Positions 1 through 8,783 of a stretch of 64,000 nucleotides of DNA are shown here, in pieces. Where the stretch lies: positions 1,054,001 to 1,118,000 of the forward strand of contig JAWMQM010000002.1 in NCBI GenBank assembly GCA_033283175.1. Direction: 5' to 3'. Both the position numbers and the translations under genes were made by a program. Each line of letters begins with the position of its first letter. Position 1 is the stretch's first letter. The notes under the pieces are model-generated. The model saw only the letters and a program-made list of their open reading frames with translations, had not been told where the DNA came from and ran no database searches. The DNA is from Pseudomaricurvus sp033283175 (GTDB lineage: Bacteria; Pseudomonadota; Gammaproteobacteria; Pseudomonadales; Cellvibrionaceae).

Positions 1-890
1 AGGGTGGGATAGATGTACTCCACCTGCCCCTCCCAGCGCTCACCGGGGAAATAACCCAGTGTCATCACCGCCTGCTGTCCGACCCGGATACGGGACAGGT
101 GACGCTCGAACACCTCCGCCACCACCCAGACACTGTCGATGGAGACCATCTCCAGCGCAATTTCGGACGGCGTCAGGTAGCTGCCGTCGCGTACTTTCAG
201 CTGCGCCAGGTGGCCATCACGGGGCGCCACATAGGGCAGTGTGCGCATGCTCTCCGGCACCACTGTACCGCGTGGCAATTTATCCAGCTGGCGAATGCGA
301 AACTCGGGAATCGCCAGCGCCCGCATACGCCCCAGGGCGCCGCGGATGAGGCCGGGGTCGCGGGAATTGCGGGCACTGAGGTAGTTGTCCTGGGCGTGCA
401 GCAGTTCCGGCGAGTAGAAGTCGAACAGCTTCTGTCCCTTCGTCACCTGTTCACCCACTTCGAACACCTGCAGGTTTTCCACCCAGCCCTCGGTGCGCAC
501 AGTCATCTGCTCACGGCTGTCTTCGTTGTGGCCCACCACGCCAAAGGCGGCGATGACCGGCTTGAGCTGGCTGCGCTCTACCTGACCGAGGGCGACACCG
601 ATGTTATTCACCACCGCCGGTGACACTTTCACCTCACCGGCGATTGAGGCCTGCTCATCTTCGTAGACCGGTACCAGGTCCATCCCCATGGGGGATTTGC
701 CAGGCTTGTCACGGCGAAAGTTGGGATCCATGGGTGCCACCCAATAGGCGATACGACGCTCGGCGGTCTTTTCCGCAGTCATGGGGGACATTTGGGTTTG
801 TGCATGATCGCGGGGAATCAGCAGCCAGGCAGACGTGGCGGCCAGTACTGCACCGGCACAGGCACCCCACACAAACGAGGAGAGTTTCAT
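1..890 (-). CDS. cusB: RND efflux periplasmic adaptor, CusB-type (3' end outside window)
   Basis: Periplasmic membrane-fusion subunit of a heavy-metal (Cu/Ag-type) RND efflux pump, linking the inner-membrane pump to the outer-membrane channel. Translating the reverse strand from the ATG at 890 gives an N-terminal membrane anchor/signal (MKLSSFVWGACAGAVLAAT). A short heavy-metal-binding segment follows around residues 48-77 (YWVAPMDPNF, then GKSPMGMDLVPVYE), which is typical of CusB-like adaptors. After it come the barrel-sandwich and coiled-coil regions (EGWVENLQVFEVGEQVTKGQ; YVAPRDGHLAQLKVRDG). The frame is open to position 1, so the C-terminus lies outside. AGGAT lies upstream of the start. 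The metal is inferred from the family; the pump gene itself is not visible. Confidence 0.85.
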   Translation of the reverse strand, partial: MKLSSFVWGACAGAVLAATSAWLLIPRDHAQTQMSPMTAEKTAERRIAYWVAPMDPNFRRDKPGKSPMGMDLVPVYEDEQASIAGEVKVSPAVVNNIGVALGQVERSQLKPVIAAFGVVGHNEDSREQMTVRTEGWVENLQVFEVGEQVTKGQKLFDFYSPELLHAQDNYLSARNSRDPGLIRGALGRMRALAIPEFRIRQLDKLPRGTVVPESMRTLPYVAPRDGHLAQLKVRDGSYLTPSEIALEMVSIDSVWVVAEVFERHLSRIRVGQQAVMTLGYFPGERWEGQVEYIYPT

Positions 891-966
891 AACAGTAAAT
901 CCTGAACACAAGGACGACATGGCGACGCCGCAACAGGGCAGTCACCTCCCGGAGTGAGTTCAGGAT

Positions 967-1389
967 CTATTCGAGAAAACGATCAAACAGCAGAAACAGG
1001 GCCGGCGGCCCACGTTGCGGGGGCTCACTGCTGGCGTAGCGAGTGAGCAGTTGTGGCGCGCTCGGGCTGACTTGCAGCCAGGCCTGCGCGAGGAAAACGG
1101 GGATCGGAAAAGTGTCTACAGTGGCGGAAGCGCGTTTATCCAGCGCGGAATCCTGGGCACAGAGATCACAGGCATCGGCGGCGGCCGGCTGCGACTCTTC
1201 CGGGCAGCAATCGTGACCGCCATCACTCTGCTCCAGTACCACAGCAACGGTATTAGCCGCCTGCATACTCGCCTGGCACCACTGCCCCGACAACAGGGTC
1301 AGGCAGCACAACGCCAGCAGCCACAGGCGTTTGGCCTGGGGCAGACGACGAAAGCGGTTTGACGCCAATGGGCGGAGCGGATACAACAC
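967..1389 (-). CDS. Small Cys-rich exported protein, possible metal-related
   Basis: Function not recognised with certainty. A 140-residue protein with a hydrophobic signal-like stretch at residues 23-41 (LWLLALCCLTLLSGQWCQA). A cysteine cluster follows (DCCPEE, then DACDLCAQDS at about residues 81-100), and the C-terminus is hydrophobic (PPALFLLFDRFLE). Short proteins of this shape often sit directly upstream of CusCBA-type efflux genes, which is the position here (77 bp before the adaptor, same strand). The annotated start is GTG at 1389; no internal Met precedes the signal, so the start must be near here. A periplasmic metal-binding role is inference from cysteines and neighbourhood only. 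Confidence 0.6.
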   Translation of the reverse strand: MLYPLRPLASNRFRRLPQAKRLWLLALCCLTLLSGQWCQASMQAANTVAVVLEQSDGGHDCCPEESQPAAADACDLCAQDSALDKRASATVDTFPIPVFLAQAWLQVSPSAPQLLTRYASSEPPQRGPPALFLLFDRFLE

Positions 1390-1490
1390 GGTGCAACAGA
1401 CCTGGCTGATACTATTGGGAGAAGTATAAACCTTCCCCTTGGAGTAAGGTCAACTGACATTAGCTTTTCTGGAAATCCGGGTTATCCACC

Positions 1491-2129
1491 ATGTGCGGTC
1501 GCTTTAACATCAACCAGACTCCCGGCCTGCAGTCCCTGCTGGAGGCGCTGGGTACGCAGGTGACGCTGGCCAACCAGTACAACATCGCCCCCACCGAAAG
1601 CGTCCCTGTCATCTATGAAGCTGAGGGGCGGCGCTCCTGCCATCCGGCCCGCTGGTGGCTGACACCCGCCTGGTCGTCCGGCCCCGATACCCGCTTTTCC
1701 ATGTTTAACGCCCGCGCCGAGACACTGGAGAAGAGCCGCGCCTTCAAGGGCCCCTTCCGTCACAGGCGCTGCGTCATTCCCTGCACGTCATTTGTGGAGT
1801 GGAAGACGGAGGGTGGCCATAAGCAACCCTGGGAAATCTTCCGCCCCGATGGCGCCATCGCCTTCGCCGGCCTGTGGGACCTGTGGGGCGACGAGCTGCT
1901 CTCCTGCTGTATTGTCACCACCGCCGCCAGTGAAGCGCTCAGTGCCATCCACAATCGCATGCCGGTTATGCTGGATCGCGCTGGCTGCGACCTGTGGCTG
2001 GACACGGCACAGCCCACCGATCAGCTGGCACCCCTCATGCAGGCAGACACCCCCCACCCCCTCAGCTACCGGCCGGTACACACCAGCATCAACAACGCCC
2101 GCCACAAGGTACTGCCGGAGCCGCTGTAG
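1491..2129 (+). CDS. yedK: SRAP family protein (YedK/HMCES), abasic-site DNA-protein crosslinker
   Basis: SOS-response-associated peptidase family protein that shields abasic sites in single-stranded DNA by forming a covalent link through its second residue. The protein starts Met-Cys (MCGRFN), so Cys2 becomes N-terminal after Met removal; this fixes the start at 1491. Family active-site residues are visible: Asn73 in FNARAE, Glu103 in SFVEWK, His154 in AIHNRMP. Other hallmarks are NIAPT (31-35) and WWLTPAW (55-61). Length 212 aa is normal for the family. It stands alone, with no relation to the catabolic island further right. Confidence 0.93.
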   Translation: MCGRFNINQTPGLQSLLEALGTQVTLANQYNIAPTESVPVIYEAEGRRSCHPARWWLTPAWSSGPDTRFSMFNARAETLEKSRAFKGPFRHRRCVIPCTSFVEWKTEGGHKQPWEIFRPDGAIAFAGLWDLWGDELLSCCIVTTAASEALSAIHNRMPVMLDRAGCDLWLDTAQPTDQLAPLMQADTPHPLSYRPVHTSINNARHKVLPEPL

Positions 2130-2259
2130 CTTCCGGCGCCGGCAGAGAGCCATGCACCGATGGTGAGCATCCGGGGCCGGAAGTAGTGATCCTCAGGCCC
2201 CGGTGTTAGATTAAGGGGTATCCATACTTTCACGTCCGCAGTAACCGGTTGTATTCGTT

Positions 2260-3753
2260 ATGAGCCAGGCAGTCCATATCCCGTTCGACAATCTCTACGT
2301 CACTCTCGATGAGCGACTCTTCAGCCACCGCCTCCCGACGCCGGTCAAACAGCCGGGATTGATCCGGGTGAACGAGCCACTGGCAAAACTGCTGGGCATC
2401 GAGCCGCAGGCACTGCAATCGGCCGAGGGCATCAACATCCTGGCAGGCAATGCCGTCGCCGAAGGTTCACAACCCATCGCCACCGTCTACGCCGGGCACC
2501 AGTTTGGCAGCTGGAACCCGCAATTGGGGGATGGCCGGGCGATCCTGCTGGGTGAAGTGATTGCCAGCGATGGGCTGCGCTATGACATACAGCTGAAGGG
2601 CGCCGGCGAAACCCCCTACTCCCGCATGGGCGATGGCCGTTCGCCGCTGGGGCCGGTACTGCGCGAGTACATTGTCAGCGAAGCCATGTACGCCCTGGGC
2701 GTACCCACCACCCGGGCACTGGCGGCGGTGACCACCGGTGAGCGGGTGGCGCGGGATGCCATTTTACCGGGCGCCATTCTCACCCGCGTGGCCCGCAGCC
2801 ATATCCGTGTCGGTACCTTCCAGTTTTTTGGCGCGCGGGAAGATTGGGAAGCCGTGCGCACCCTGGCCGACCATGTGATTGAGCGCCACTACCCCCACAT
2901 CAGCGGCAGCACCGCCCCCTATCTGGAGCTGCTGCAGACGGTGGTCGAGCGCCAGGCCCAGCTGATTGCCCAGTGGCAGAGCATCGGCTTTATTCACGGC
3001 GTGATGAACACCGACAACATGCTGGTGGGTGGCGAAACCGTGGACTTTGGCCCCTGCGCGTTTATGGAGAGCTACGACCCGCGCACCGTGTTCAGCTCCA
3101 TCGATCGCCAGGGCCGTTACGCCTACGCCAACCAGCCGGGTATCGCCCACTGGAACCTGGCCTGGCTGGCGCAATCGCTGCTGCCACTACTGCACCCGGA
3201 GGAGAAGACCGCGCTGGAGCTGGCGGGCCAGGCACTGAATGTTTTCCCCGATCTCTACAACCAGAACTACACCCGGCTGATGTGCAAGAAGCTGGGCTTC
3301 GAGGAGCCCGGAGAAGAACCCCGCGTACTGATGATCGACTTCCTGACACTGCTGCAACAGGAGTCACTGGATTTCACCCTCAGCTTCCGGGTGCTGGCGG
3401 ATTACCTGGGCAGTGAAGAACCTGCAGCTGGCAGCGTTGGTGAGCTTTATCCCCTGCCCTTCACATTGAATGATTGGCTGGGGCGCTGGCGGGATGAGTT
3501 GGGCGTGGCGTCCATGGACAGTAATCAACTGCAAACCCTGCGTCAGCAACTGCAGAGTACCAACCCGGTGTTTATTCCCCGTAATCATCGGGTGGAAGAG
3601 GCAATTCAGGCGGGTAACCGGGGCGACTTCGGGCCCTTCCACAAGCTGGTGGATCTGCTGGCCAAGCCGTTTGATTTTGATCCTGACCACAGTGAGTATA
3701 TTTTTCCGGCGAAGCCGGAAGAGGCGGTTACGCGCACGTTTTGTGGTACCTGA
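2260..3753 (+). CDS. selO: Protein adenylyltransferase SelO (YdiU)
   Basis: Pseudokinase-fold enzyme that transfers AMP from ATP to Ser/Thr/Tyr of target proteins; linked to redox stress. Family blocks are easy to see: VYAGHQFGSWNPQLGDGRA (about residues 76-94), DIQLKGAGETPYSRMGDGRS, and the segment GFIHGVMNTDNMLVGGETVD with FGPCAFMESYDP that holds the metal-binding Asn/Asp. At 497 aa it has full family length. The C-terminus ends TRTFCGT: eukaryotic SelO has selenocysteine near this place and bacterial ones carry Cys, as here. ATG at 2260 is followed at once by the typical N-terminus (FDNLYVTLDERLF). Monocistronic. Confidence 0.95.
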   Translation: MSQAVHIPFDNLYVTLDERLFSHRLPTPVKQPGLIRVNEPLAKLLGIEPQALQSAEGINILAGNAVAEGSQPIATVYAGHQFGSWNPQLGDGRAILLGEVIASDGLRYDIQLKGAGETPYSRMGDGRSPLGPVLREYIVSEAMYALGVPTTRALAAVTTGERVARDAILPGAILTRVARSHIRVGTFQFFGAREDWEAVRTLADHVIERHYPHISGSTAPYLELLQTVVERQAQLIAQWQSIGFIHGVMNTDNMLVGGETVDFGPCAFMESYDPRTVFSSIDRQGRYAYANQPGIAHWNLAWLAQSLLPLLHPEEKTALELAGQALNVFPDLYNQNYTRLMCKKLGFEEPGEEPRVLMIDFLTLLQQESLDFTLSFRVLADYLGSEEPAAGSVGELYPLPFTLNDWLGRWRDELGVASMDSNQLQTLRQQLQSTNPVFIPRNHRVEEAIQAGNRGDFGPFHKLVDLLAKPFDFDPDHSEYIFPAKPEEAVTRTFCGT

Positions 3754-3860
3754 GCCTGTTTTAAACAAGCCCACTGCCTTGGGATGATTCTGAACTCATT
3801 ACCGACTGCAGTGAAATTGAAGGGCTAAGTTTTGCGTTTTGCGCAGTGATTTTAAACCTT

Positions 3861-3955
3861 GGGTTTCGCCCTCCCGGGCGAGTTACTTTTCTTTGTTTGG
3901 GCAAAGAAATACCGATACAGCGGGCACACGTGAGTAACCAAAAGAAAGCCCAGCC
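3861..3955. repeat. Palindromic intergenic repeat element, apparently interrupted
   Basis: Downstream of selO. The stretch contains an inverted repeat TTTCTTTG (3888-3895) and CAAAGAAA (3902-3909). Around it are GTTAC (3882-3886) and GTAAC (3934-3938), then AAAAGAAAG. It closely resembles a dispersed noncoding element known from many gammaproteobacterial genomes, in which GTTACTTTTCTTTG-loop-CAAAGAAAAGTAACC is continuous. Here about 24 bp (3910-3933) separates the stem from the GTAACC arm, as if by insertion or decay. An open reading frame across it on the minus strand (3761-3970) has no protein-like features. Confidence 0.5.
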
Positions 3956-4064
3956 CCACCTCCGCGCCACATCAAATCCACTGAGGCTTAAATTCCGTCA
4001 TTCCCGCGCACACGGTGAATGACAAAGATGGAGCGAACGTAATACCTCACACAGCACAAACGAA

Positions 4065-4098
4065 ATCGGCCCCAATCCTGTTCAGGGTTGGGGCCGAT
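4065..4098 (-). terminator. Hairpin terminator of the fatty acid hydroxylase gene
   Basis: Perfect 11-bp arms ATCGGCCCCAA (4065-4075) and TTGGGGCCGAT (4088-4098). On the minus strand the hairpin lies 34 bp past the stop at 4133 and is followed by TTTCGTTTGT, a moderate U-rich tail. Could also act for selO on the other strand. Confidence 0.7.
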
Positions 4099-4132
4099 CT
4101 GTTTTCAGGTCCGGGCGTTCCCGGCTGCTGTA

Positions 4133-4975
4133 TCAGGCGCTGGCGTTGGCGCTACCGTCAGTGCCGGTCTCCTCTTCCTGCGCCTTGACGATGCGGGCGT
4201 CGCGGCTGTCACCTTCGGGGCGCAGGTGCGGGCCCCAACCGTTGCCGGTGTCGTAGGTACCAAACAGCCAGTCGTAGAACAGGGAGATGGTGGCAAAGTT
4301 ACCGCCGGTGAAACGGGAGTGGTGTACGTGGTGCATGTAGGACATGTAGTTCAGGTACTTGAACGGGAAGCGGTCCTCATTCATGCGGTCGTGGTTGTGC
4401 AGGTTGATCTCGGAGAAGGCGATACAGGTGATGGCGATGGTGATTACGCTGAAGTCACCCATGATCAGGCCGGTCAGACCGATGGTGGCACCGTAGAGCA
4501 GGACACCGGCGCAGGTTTCAATGGGGTGCAGGTAGTTGGAGTCCTGGCGACAGGGGTTGCGCTGCTGGTGATGCACGGCGTGTACCCAAACCAGCGGGCC
4601 ACCATCGTGAAACAGGAAGCGGTGTACCAGATAGTAGAAGAAGTCATACACCATCAGGATAACGAACACATCCAGCAGGATCTCCCACCAGGCCTGGGAT
4701 TCGGTGGTGATGACCCATGGAATAATGACAAAGAAGTTAATCAGCAGTGCGGTAAAGCCCCAGCGCTTGCTGCGGTTCTGGACGGGGTTGTAGTAGCTCT
4801 TCTTGACCTGCTGGGCCGCTACCTCTTTGTTGGTGCGGGATACTTGCCCAAAGGCCGGTACCAGTTTCAGCACCAATGATGCGGCGAAAGGAATCGCCAG
4901 CACCGCGATCATGACGTAGAACGCTGCCAGCCACTGGTAGCTCTCGGTTGGGTTTTGCATTGGCAGAAAGTCCAT
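4133..4975 (-). CDS. Fatty acid hydroxylase / sterol desaturase superfamily, di-iron membrane enzyme
   Basis: Integral-membrane non-haem di-iron oxygenase that hydroxylates or desaturates lipids; exact substrate unknown. The histidine boxes are complete: HRFLFH (118-123), HAVHH (132-136), an isolated H150, NLHNHD (192-196) and HHVHH (215-219). Transmembrane segments occur near residues 14-38 and 73-110. At 280 aa it is normal for the superfamily. GAGGAAAG sits well spaced before the ATG at 4975. Monocistronic with its own terminator. A lipid or carotenoid substrate is equally possible; nothing nearby decides between them. Confidence 0.9.
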   Translation of the reverse strand: MDFLPMQNPTESYQWLAAFYVMIAVLAIPFAASLVLKLVPAFGQVSRTNKEVAAQQVKKSYYNPVQNRSKRWGFTALLINFFVIIPWVITTESQAWWEILLDVFVILMVYDFFYYLVHRFLFHDGGPLVWVHAVHHQQRNPCRQDSNYLHPIETCAGVLLYGATIGLTGLIMGDFSVITIAITCIAFSEINLHNHDRMNEDRFPFKYLNYMSYMHHVHHSRFTGGNFATISLFYDWLFGTYDTGNGWGPHLRPEGDSRDARIVKAQEEETGTDGSANASA

Positions 4976-5343
4976 GACTGCTTTCCTCTTATGATGTTTA
5001 TCTGTTATCCCGCCAACCCGGGGCTCTCTCTCACCCGGCGCCGCCCGGAAGGAGCTGGCGGCTGTTGGCTGGTCCGGAGCACCGCTGGTGCAACCATGAA
5101 CAGATAGTAAACCACAATTGTCGGAATCGTCAATTAAGTATAACTAACCTTTGATTGAGCCAGATCAAGAAACCCCGACTTTGCTCTCGCCGGAGCCGAA
5201 AACCAAGTTATCTCCATGTTTTTATTGAAGTTATTGAAGCCAAGGGTGAGGAAAACGACACCCGGAGATGGTTAACCCGGGTTGTCGATCAGAGCTGGCT
5301 ACTGTGGTTCAGGAGGGTGTAACGGTGGCGGGCCGCTGGCTGC
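4976..5343. other. Intergenic region upstream of the fatty acid hydroxylase gene
   Basis: 368 bp between two minus-strand genes. It should hold the hydroxylase promoter; an AT-rich stretch around 5100-5155 (AATTAAGTATAACTAAC) is the best place for it. No ORF, RNA or repeat recognised, and no copy of the island palindrome. Confidence 0.4.
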
Positions 5344-5799
5344 TCAGGAGAAGCTGCCCAGGTGGATAGCTCCTTGCGGAGGCTGTTGCAGTACCTGCCA
5401 GAGCAGGTCGCAGAGTTCTACCGGATAGAGTTTGAGCTGCGGCAATCGCTCGCGATGGACCCACTCCACCGACTGCACGATATGCTCGTCACCGGCCCCC
5501 TGCAGGTTGTCGGTGGTGACCTCCCCGCTCCAGCCTGTGATGCGGTAGAAGAGCTCAACGTGGTAGGTGTGGGAAAACTTCTCGTAGAACTCCCGCACAA
5601 ACACCAGCTCGCCAACATTCACCTCAAGGCCACTCTCTTCCAGCAGCTCGCGGCGGACAGTCTCTACCGTAGAGCCATCCTCACCTTCAAAACCGCCTCC
5701 GGGTGGACCCCACCATTCGACACCGTTATGACGGTGGCGGACCAGCAGGATGTGGTCGCCGTCAACGACTAGCCCAGCGGCGCGTATGCGATGTTTCAT
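5344..5799 (-). CDS. Nudix hydrolase
   Basis: Hydrolase of nucleoside-diphosphate-linked compounds; substrate unknown. The Nudix box is visible at about residues 34-58 (GGGFEGED, then RRELLEESGL), matching REUxEExGU. The spacing between the glycines and REL is one residue longer than the usual G-x5-E-x7-REU pattern, so the first Glu of the box is shifted. The rest is a standard 151-aa single-domain protein beginning MKHRIRAAGLVV. The start ATG at 5799 has no strong Shine-Dalgarno. Not obviously linked to its neighbours. Confidence 0.88.
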   Translation of the reverse strand: MKHRIRAAGLVVDGDHILLVRHRHNGVEWWGPPGGGFEGEDGSTVETVRRELLEESGLEVNVGELVFVREFYEKFSHTYHVELFYRITGWSGEVTTDNLQGAGDEHIVQSVEWVHRERLPQLKLYPVELCDLLWQVLQQPPQGAIHLGSFS

Positions 5800-5906
5800 G
5801 TAGTTCTACAACCGTTGCGTTACCACCGTTCAAGAGCCCCGATAGTAACACCGATAGCCACTCCATGGCGTTTATGAGCTGCCGTTTGCTGGCCGGTAAG
5901 TGCCCC

Positions 5907-6851
5907 CTAGCCCGCAGGCGACCTCATTTTGTCCAGAATACGGGCGCAACGCAGACCGTCGCTGAAGTCCGGTGCCAGCGGCCCGGCCGTTGCAATCGCC
6001 TGGCAAACCTCTGCCGCCCAGGCTTTCATCGCAAGCGGGATCACATAGCCACCAACGCCCTCGACTACCTGCTCGTCACCACTGACAGGCTTCAACTTCA
6101 GGCTGCCATCCGGCAGGCACTCCAGGCTGCCTTCACTGCCCAGTACCACTATTCTCGGAGCCAGATTCACCGGTGCCGCGAAGGCGGTATCCAGGGTAGC
6201 GGTCATACCATTGGCAAGACGGAACTGGGCGATTAATGCATCCTCGGCAGTGCATTCAAACTGCTGCGATTGCTGGTCACCGGCACCTTGCCGCACCGGC
6301 ACATCGATACGGGGCAGGCACTGCACCTCGCTAATCTCACCGAACATCCAGTGCAGGGCATCGACAACGTGACTGGCGTAAGCCCCGATCCAGCCCCCTC
6401 CCCGATTTTTGTCACACAGCCAGCCGTAGGGGCGGTCGCGCCCGAAATTCATGTAGGCACTGCAGGCGTAATGTTGGGGGGTGCCAATGGCGCCGACATC
6501 CAGCAGCTCTTTCAGCTTCTGCCGCTGGGGCTCAAAGCGGAACTCAAAGTTGAGGAAGTGACGTACCCCGGCCTGTTCGGCCAGCTGCAGCATCTGTTCC
6601 GCTTCAGCGGCATTACAACCAAAGGGTTTGTCACACAGCACATGACACCCATGTTCCGTGGCCCACTGCACGTGTTGCAGGTGCATAAAGGGTGGCGAGT
6701 GAATAGACACCAGGTCACAGGAACGGGAAATGGCTTCCTTCACTGCGGCTTCATCCCGAGGCGAAACCACCTGCACCTCACAACCATTCGCCTCGAAGGC
6801 TGGCGCGACCGAGTGTTTACCGAAGCCGGTTCCTATAACCACTACTCTCAT
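5907..6851 (-). CDS. Gfo/Idh/MocA family NAD(P)-dependent oxidoreductase
   Basis: Oxidoreductase of the glucose-fructose oxidoreductase/inositol dehydrogenase family, acting on sugars, cyclitols or related polyols. The N-terminal Rossmann motif is VVVIGTGFGKHS (residues 3-14). The family CDKPF motif (DKP lysine, cofactor/catalytic) lies near residues 93-97, followed by a C-terminal alpha/beta substrate domain. Length 314 aa is slightly short for the family but complete. Lone gene between the Nudix hydrolase and the island. A role in attacking a sugar moiety of the island substrate is conceivable but unsupported by operon structure. Confidence 0.88.
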   Translation of the reverse strand: MRVVVIGTGFGKHSVAPAFEANGCEVQVVSPRDEAAVKEAISRSCDLVSIHSPPFMHLQHVQWATEHGCHVLCDKPFGCNAAEAEQMLQLAEQAGVRHFLNFEFRFEPQRQKLKELLDVGAIGTPQHYACSAYMNFGRDRPYGWLCDKNRGGGWIGAYASHVVDALHWMFGEISEVQCLPRIDVPVRQGAGDQQSQQFECTAEDALIAQFRLANGMTATLDTAFAAPVNLAPRIVVLGSEGSLECLPDGSLKLKPVSGDEQVVEGVGGYVIPLAMKAWAAEVCQAIATAGPLAPDFSDGLRCARILDKMRSPAG

Positions 6852-7184
6852 AAGACGTAACCAATCCCGCTAGTTGTTGTTCTCAGCTTTAACGATAAGC
6901 GGATAAGACATTACCACACTTGCAATGGTGATACCTGCGAGTTCCCCGGGAGAGTCCGCAAAGTTATGCAAACCGCGGCAGGCGTTGCTGCAGGAGTCCC
7001 CCCAACAGTCGGGATATCGGTACAAAAACTGTGACCGCTCTGAAGAATGACGTGGCAGAAGTGTTCGGGCTAAATCGGTCCCGGATGACAGAGGCTGTCA
7101 GCCCCCGATCCATAAAGTCAGGCACCGGTCGACGCCGGTGCCTCGGGAGACAGAGTTGTTGCAGTGCACAACAAAAAGGCAGGA
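6852..7184. other. Intergenic, contains hairpin 7121-7142
   Basis: 333 bp without a gene. An inverted repeat GGCACCGG/CCGGTGCC (7121-7142) sits 43 bp beyond the stop of the enone reductase gene on the minus strand and probably ends that transcript, though the tail after it is only weakly T-rich. Nothing else recognised. Confidence 0.45.
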
Positions 7185-8207
7185 TTACTCGCCCAGATCC
7201 ATCTTGACCAGTGCCTTACCGGTGGTAGCGCCGGACATCAATCGACCAAAAGCTTGTGGCGTATTGGCAAGCCCTTCGGTGATGTCCTCGACCACCTTGA
7301 TCTTACCTTCCCGAATCCACTCTTCCAGCTGTGCAAGGGCAGCAGGCACCTTGTCGTGATAGGTGAATTGCAGGAAACCCTGCAAGGTCAGCTGGCGCGC
7401 GACCACCTCCCACAGATTGGTAATAGGGTTGCGATTATCCGTCTGGTTGTAATCGGCAATCATGCCGCAACAGACAATACGGCCGTAGGCCTTCATCGTT
7501 AACAACATGGCATTGAGGATAGCGCCACCTACGTTATCGTAGTAGATATCCACTCCTTCAGGTGCCAGCTCCTGAACAGCAGCAGCCAGATCTTCCGTGG
7601 TTTTGTAATTTATCGCGCCATCAAAACCAAACTCTTTGGTAATCAGGTCGGCCTTTTCGTCGCTACCGACAAAACCAATCACCTTGCAATTACGCTGCTT
7701 CGCGATCTGCCCCACCATACTGCCGGTCGCCCCTGCAGCGGCACTGACAACAATTGTCTGCCCTTCCTTGATCTGACCCACTTCGTGCAGACCACAGTAG
7801 GCCGTGGTGCCAGAGCCTCCCAGGGGCCCGACGTAATACGACAGTGGAATACCCTCTTTGGGCGTCAGCTTTTCCAGCAGGATTGCACTGTCATCAACGA
7901 CGGAGTAATCCTCCCACTGGTTCAGGGCGAAGATGATGTCCCCTTCCTGAAATTTCTCATTTTTCGAGGCAACCACACGAGCCACCGTTGGCCCCTTGAT
8001 CACACCGCCAATGGGGATAGGCGGGAAATAGGACTCCTTGCCCTCGAGCCAGCCGCGAATAGCCGGCTCCAGCGACAGATAAAGGTTCCGGACCAAAAAC
8101 TGCCCTTCGGTAATCTCTGGCAAAGGGGTCTCGACCAGACTGAAATGCTCTGGCGTGGGATTGCCATGAATAAGGGATGTGAGTGTAATCTGGCGATTGA
8201 TTGGCAT
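7185..8207 (-). CDS. NADP-dependent enone/alkenal reductase, MDR superfamily (1)
   Basis: Zinc-independent medium-chain reductase of the 2-alkenal/prostaglandin reductase (CurA-like) group, reducing C=C bonds conjugated to a carbonyl. The start is taken at ATG 8207 (MPINRQITL), giving 340 aa; the longer open frame upstream has no family-like residues. Visible: LYLSLEPAIRGWL (family N-terminus), the nucleotide-binding loop VVSAAAGATGSMVGQIAK, YYDNVGG and the C-terminal GKALVKMDLG. Paralogues lie at 21295 and 42001. A candidate operator (8373-8386) lies 166 bp upstream, pointing to co-control with the island. Confidence 0.9.
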   Translation of the reverse strand: MPINRQITLTSLIHGNPTPEHFSLVETPLPEITEGQFLVRNLYLSLEPAIRGWLEGKESYFPPIPIGGVIKGPTVARVVASKNEKFQEGDIIFALNQWEDYSVVDDSAILLEKLTPKEGIPLSYYVGPLGGSGTTAYCGLHEVGQIKEGQTIVVSAAAGATGSMVGQIAKQRNCKVIGFVGSDEKADLITKEFGFDGAINYKTTEDLAAAVQELAPEGVDIYYDNVGGAILNAMLLTMKAYGRIVCCGMIADYNQTDNRNPITNLWEVVARQLTLQGFLQFTYHDKVPAALAQLEEWIREGKIKVVEDITEGLANTPQAFGRLMSGATTGKALVKMDLGE

Positions 8208-8783
8208 AGTATGTATTTCTTTAGTTATATAAGTGTACAGGGCAACACTAATTACCCCCTGCGACAGACCCCGGCAACACAAGCAACCTGTCCGCCGCAT
8301 CAAGGCACCGACTCCGGAACCGCCAAGTATCCAACAAGACGTCACACATCTTAAACACCAGAACACTATAAAACAAACCTGACTGTCTTATTTAAAAATA
8401 AAATGATATTTGGTTTCGGAAAGTAACAATTCACCTTGGGTCGAGTAACACAATATTTTCCTTCAGTCCGGACCGTCCGCTCCGAACAGCAATATCATTT
8501 CGCTATATAAGTAATGCCATTTAATTTTAACGCTTGATGATCTTTCCTCGCTGCACGCCACCAACCCCGTGCCGAACCGGAATTCCCCCTTCAATCTGCA
8601 GGCAGACTCCGACTATCGCTGGACATCAACCACAAAATTATTACAAACCGTCCTGTTGGTTTTTTTACATCATGGTGCTACAGTTCGGCCAACGTCATCA
8701 GAACAATGACCGACCGCCAGAGTAGTAAAAGAAATACGGTAATCACCAACTCGTCATAAAGTTAATAAACGAGGTTATAACAA
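8208..8783. other. Divergent promoter region, enone reductase / TonB receptor 1
   Basis: 576 bp with no convincing gene. It holds the palindrome copy at 8373-8386 and a weaker look-alike ACCGTCCTGTTGGT at 8647-8660, 124 bp before the TonB receptor start. AT-rich tracts at 8380-8420 and 8500-8530 probably carry promoters. Confidence 0.5.
8373..8386. promoter_or_regulatory. Candidate TetR operator, copy 1
   Basis: ACAAACCTGACTGT, 11 of 14 matches to the best copy of the island palindrome (ACAGTCATGACTGT). Followed by TTTAAA, an AT-rich flank shared with other copies. Lies in the divergent region between the enone reductase (8207, minus) and TonB receptor 1. Confidence 0.55.

Noticed and set aside
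3761..3970. 69-codon minus-strand open frame
   Set aside because: Spans the palindromic repeat and has no protein features; treated as repeat DNA.
4088..4879. 263-codon plus-strand open frame
   Set aside because: Antisense to the fatty acid hydroxylase, whose histidine boxes are complete on the other strand.
8647..8660. Possible fourteenth operator copy ACCGTCCTGTTGGT
   Set aside because: Only 9 of 14 matches and lacks the ACA/TGT ends; kept as a weak candidate, not listed as a feature.
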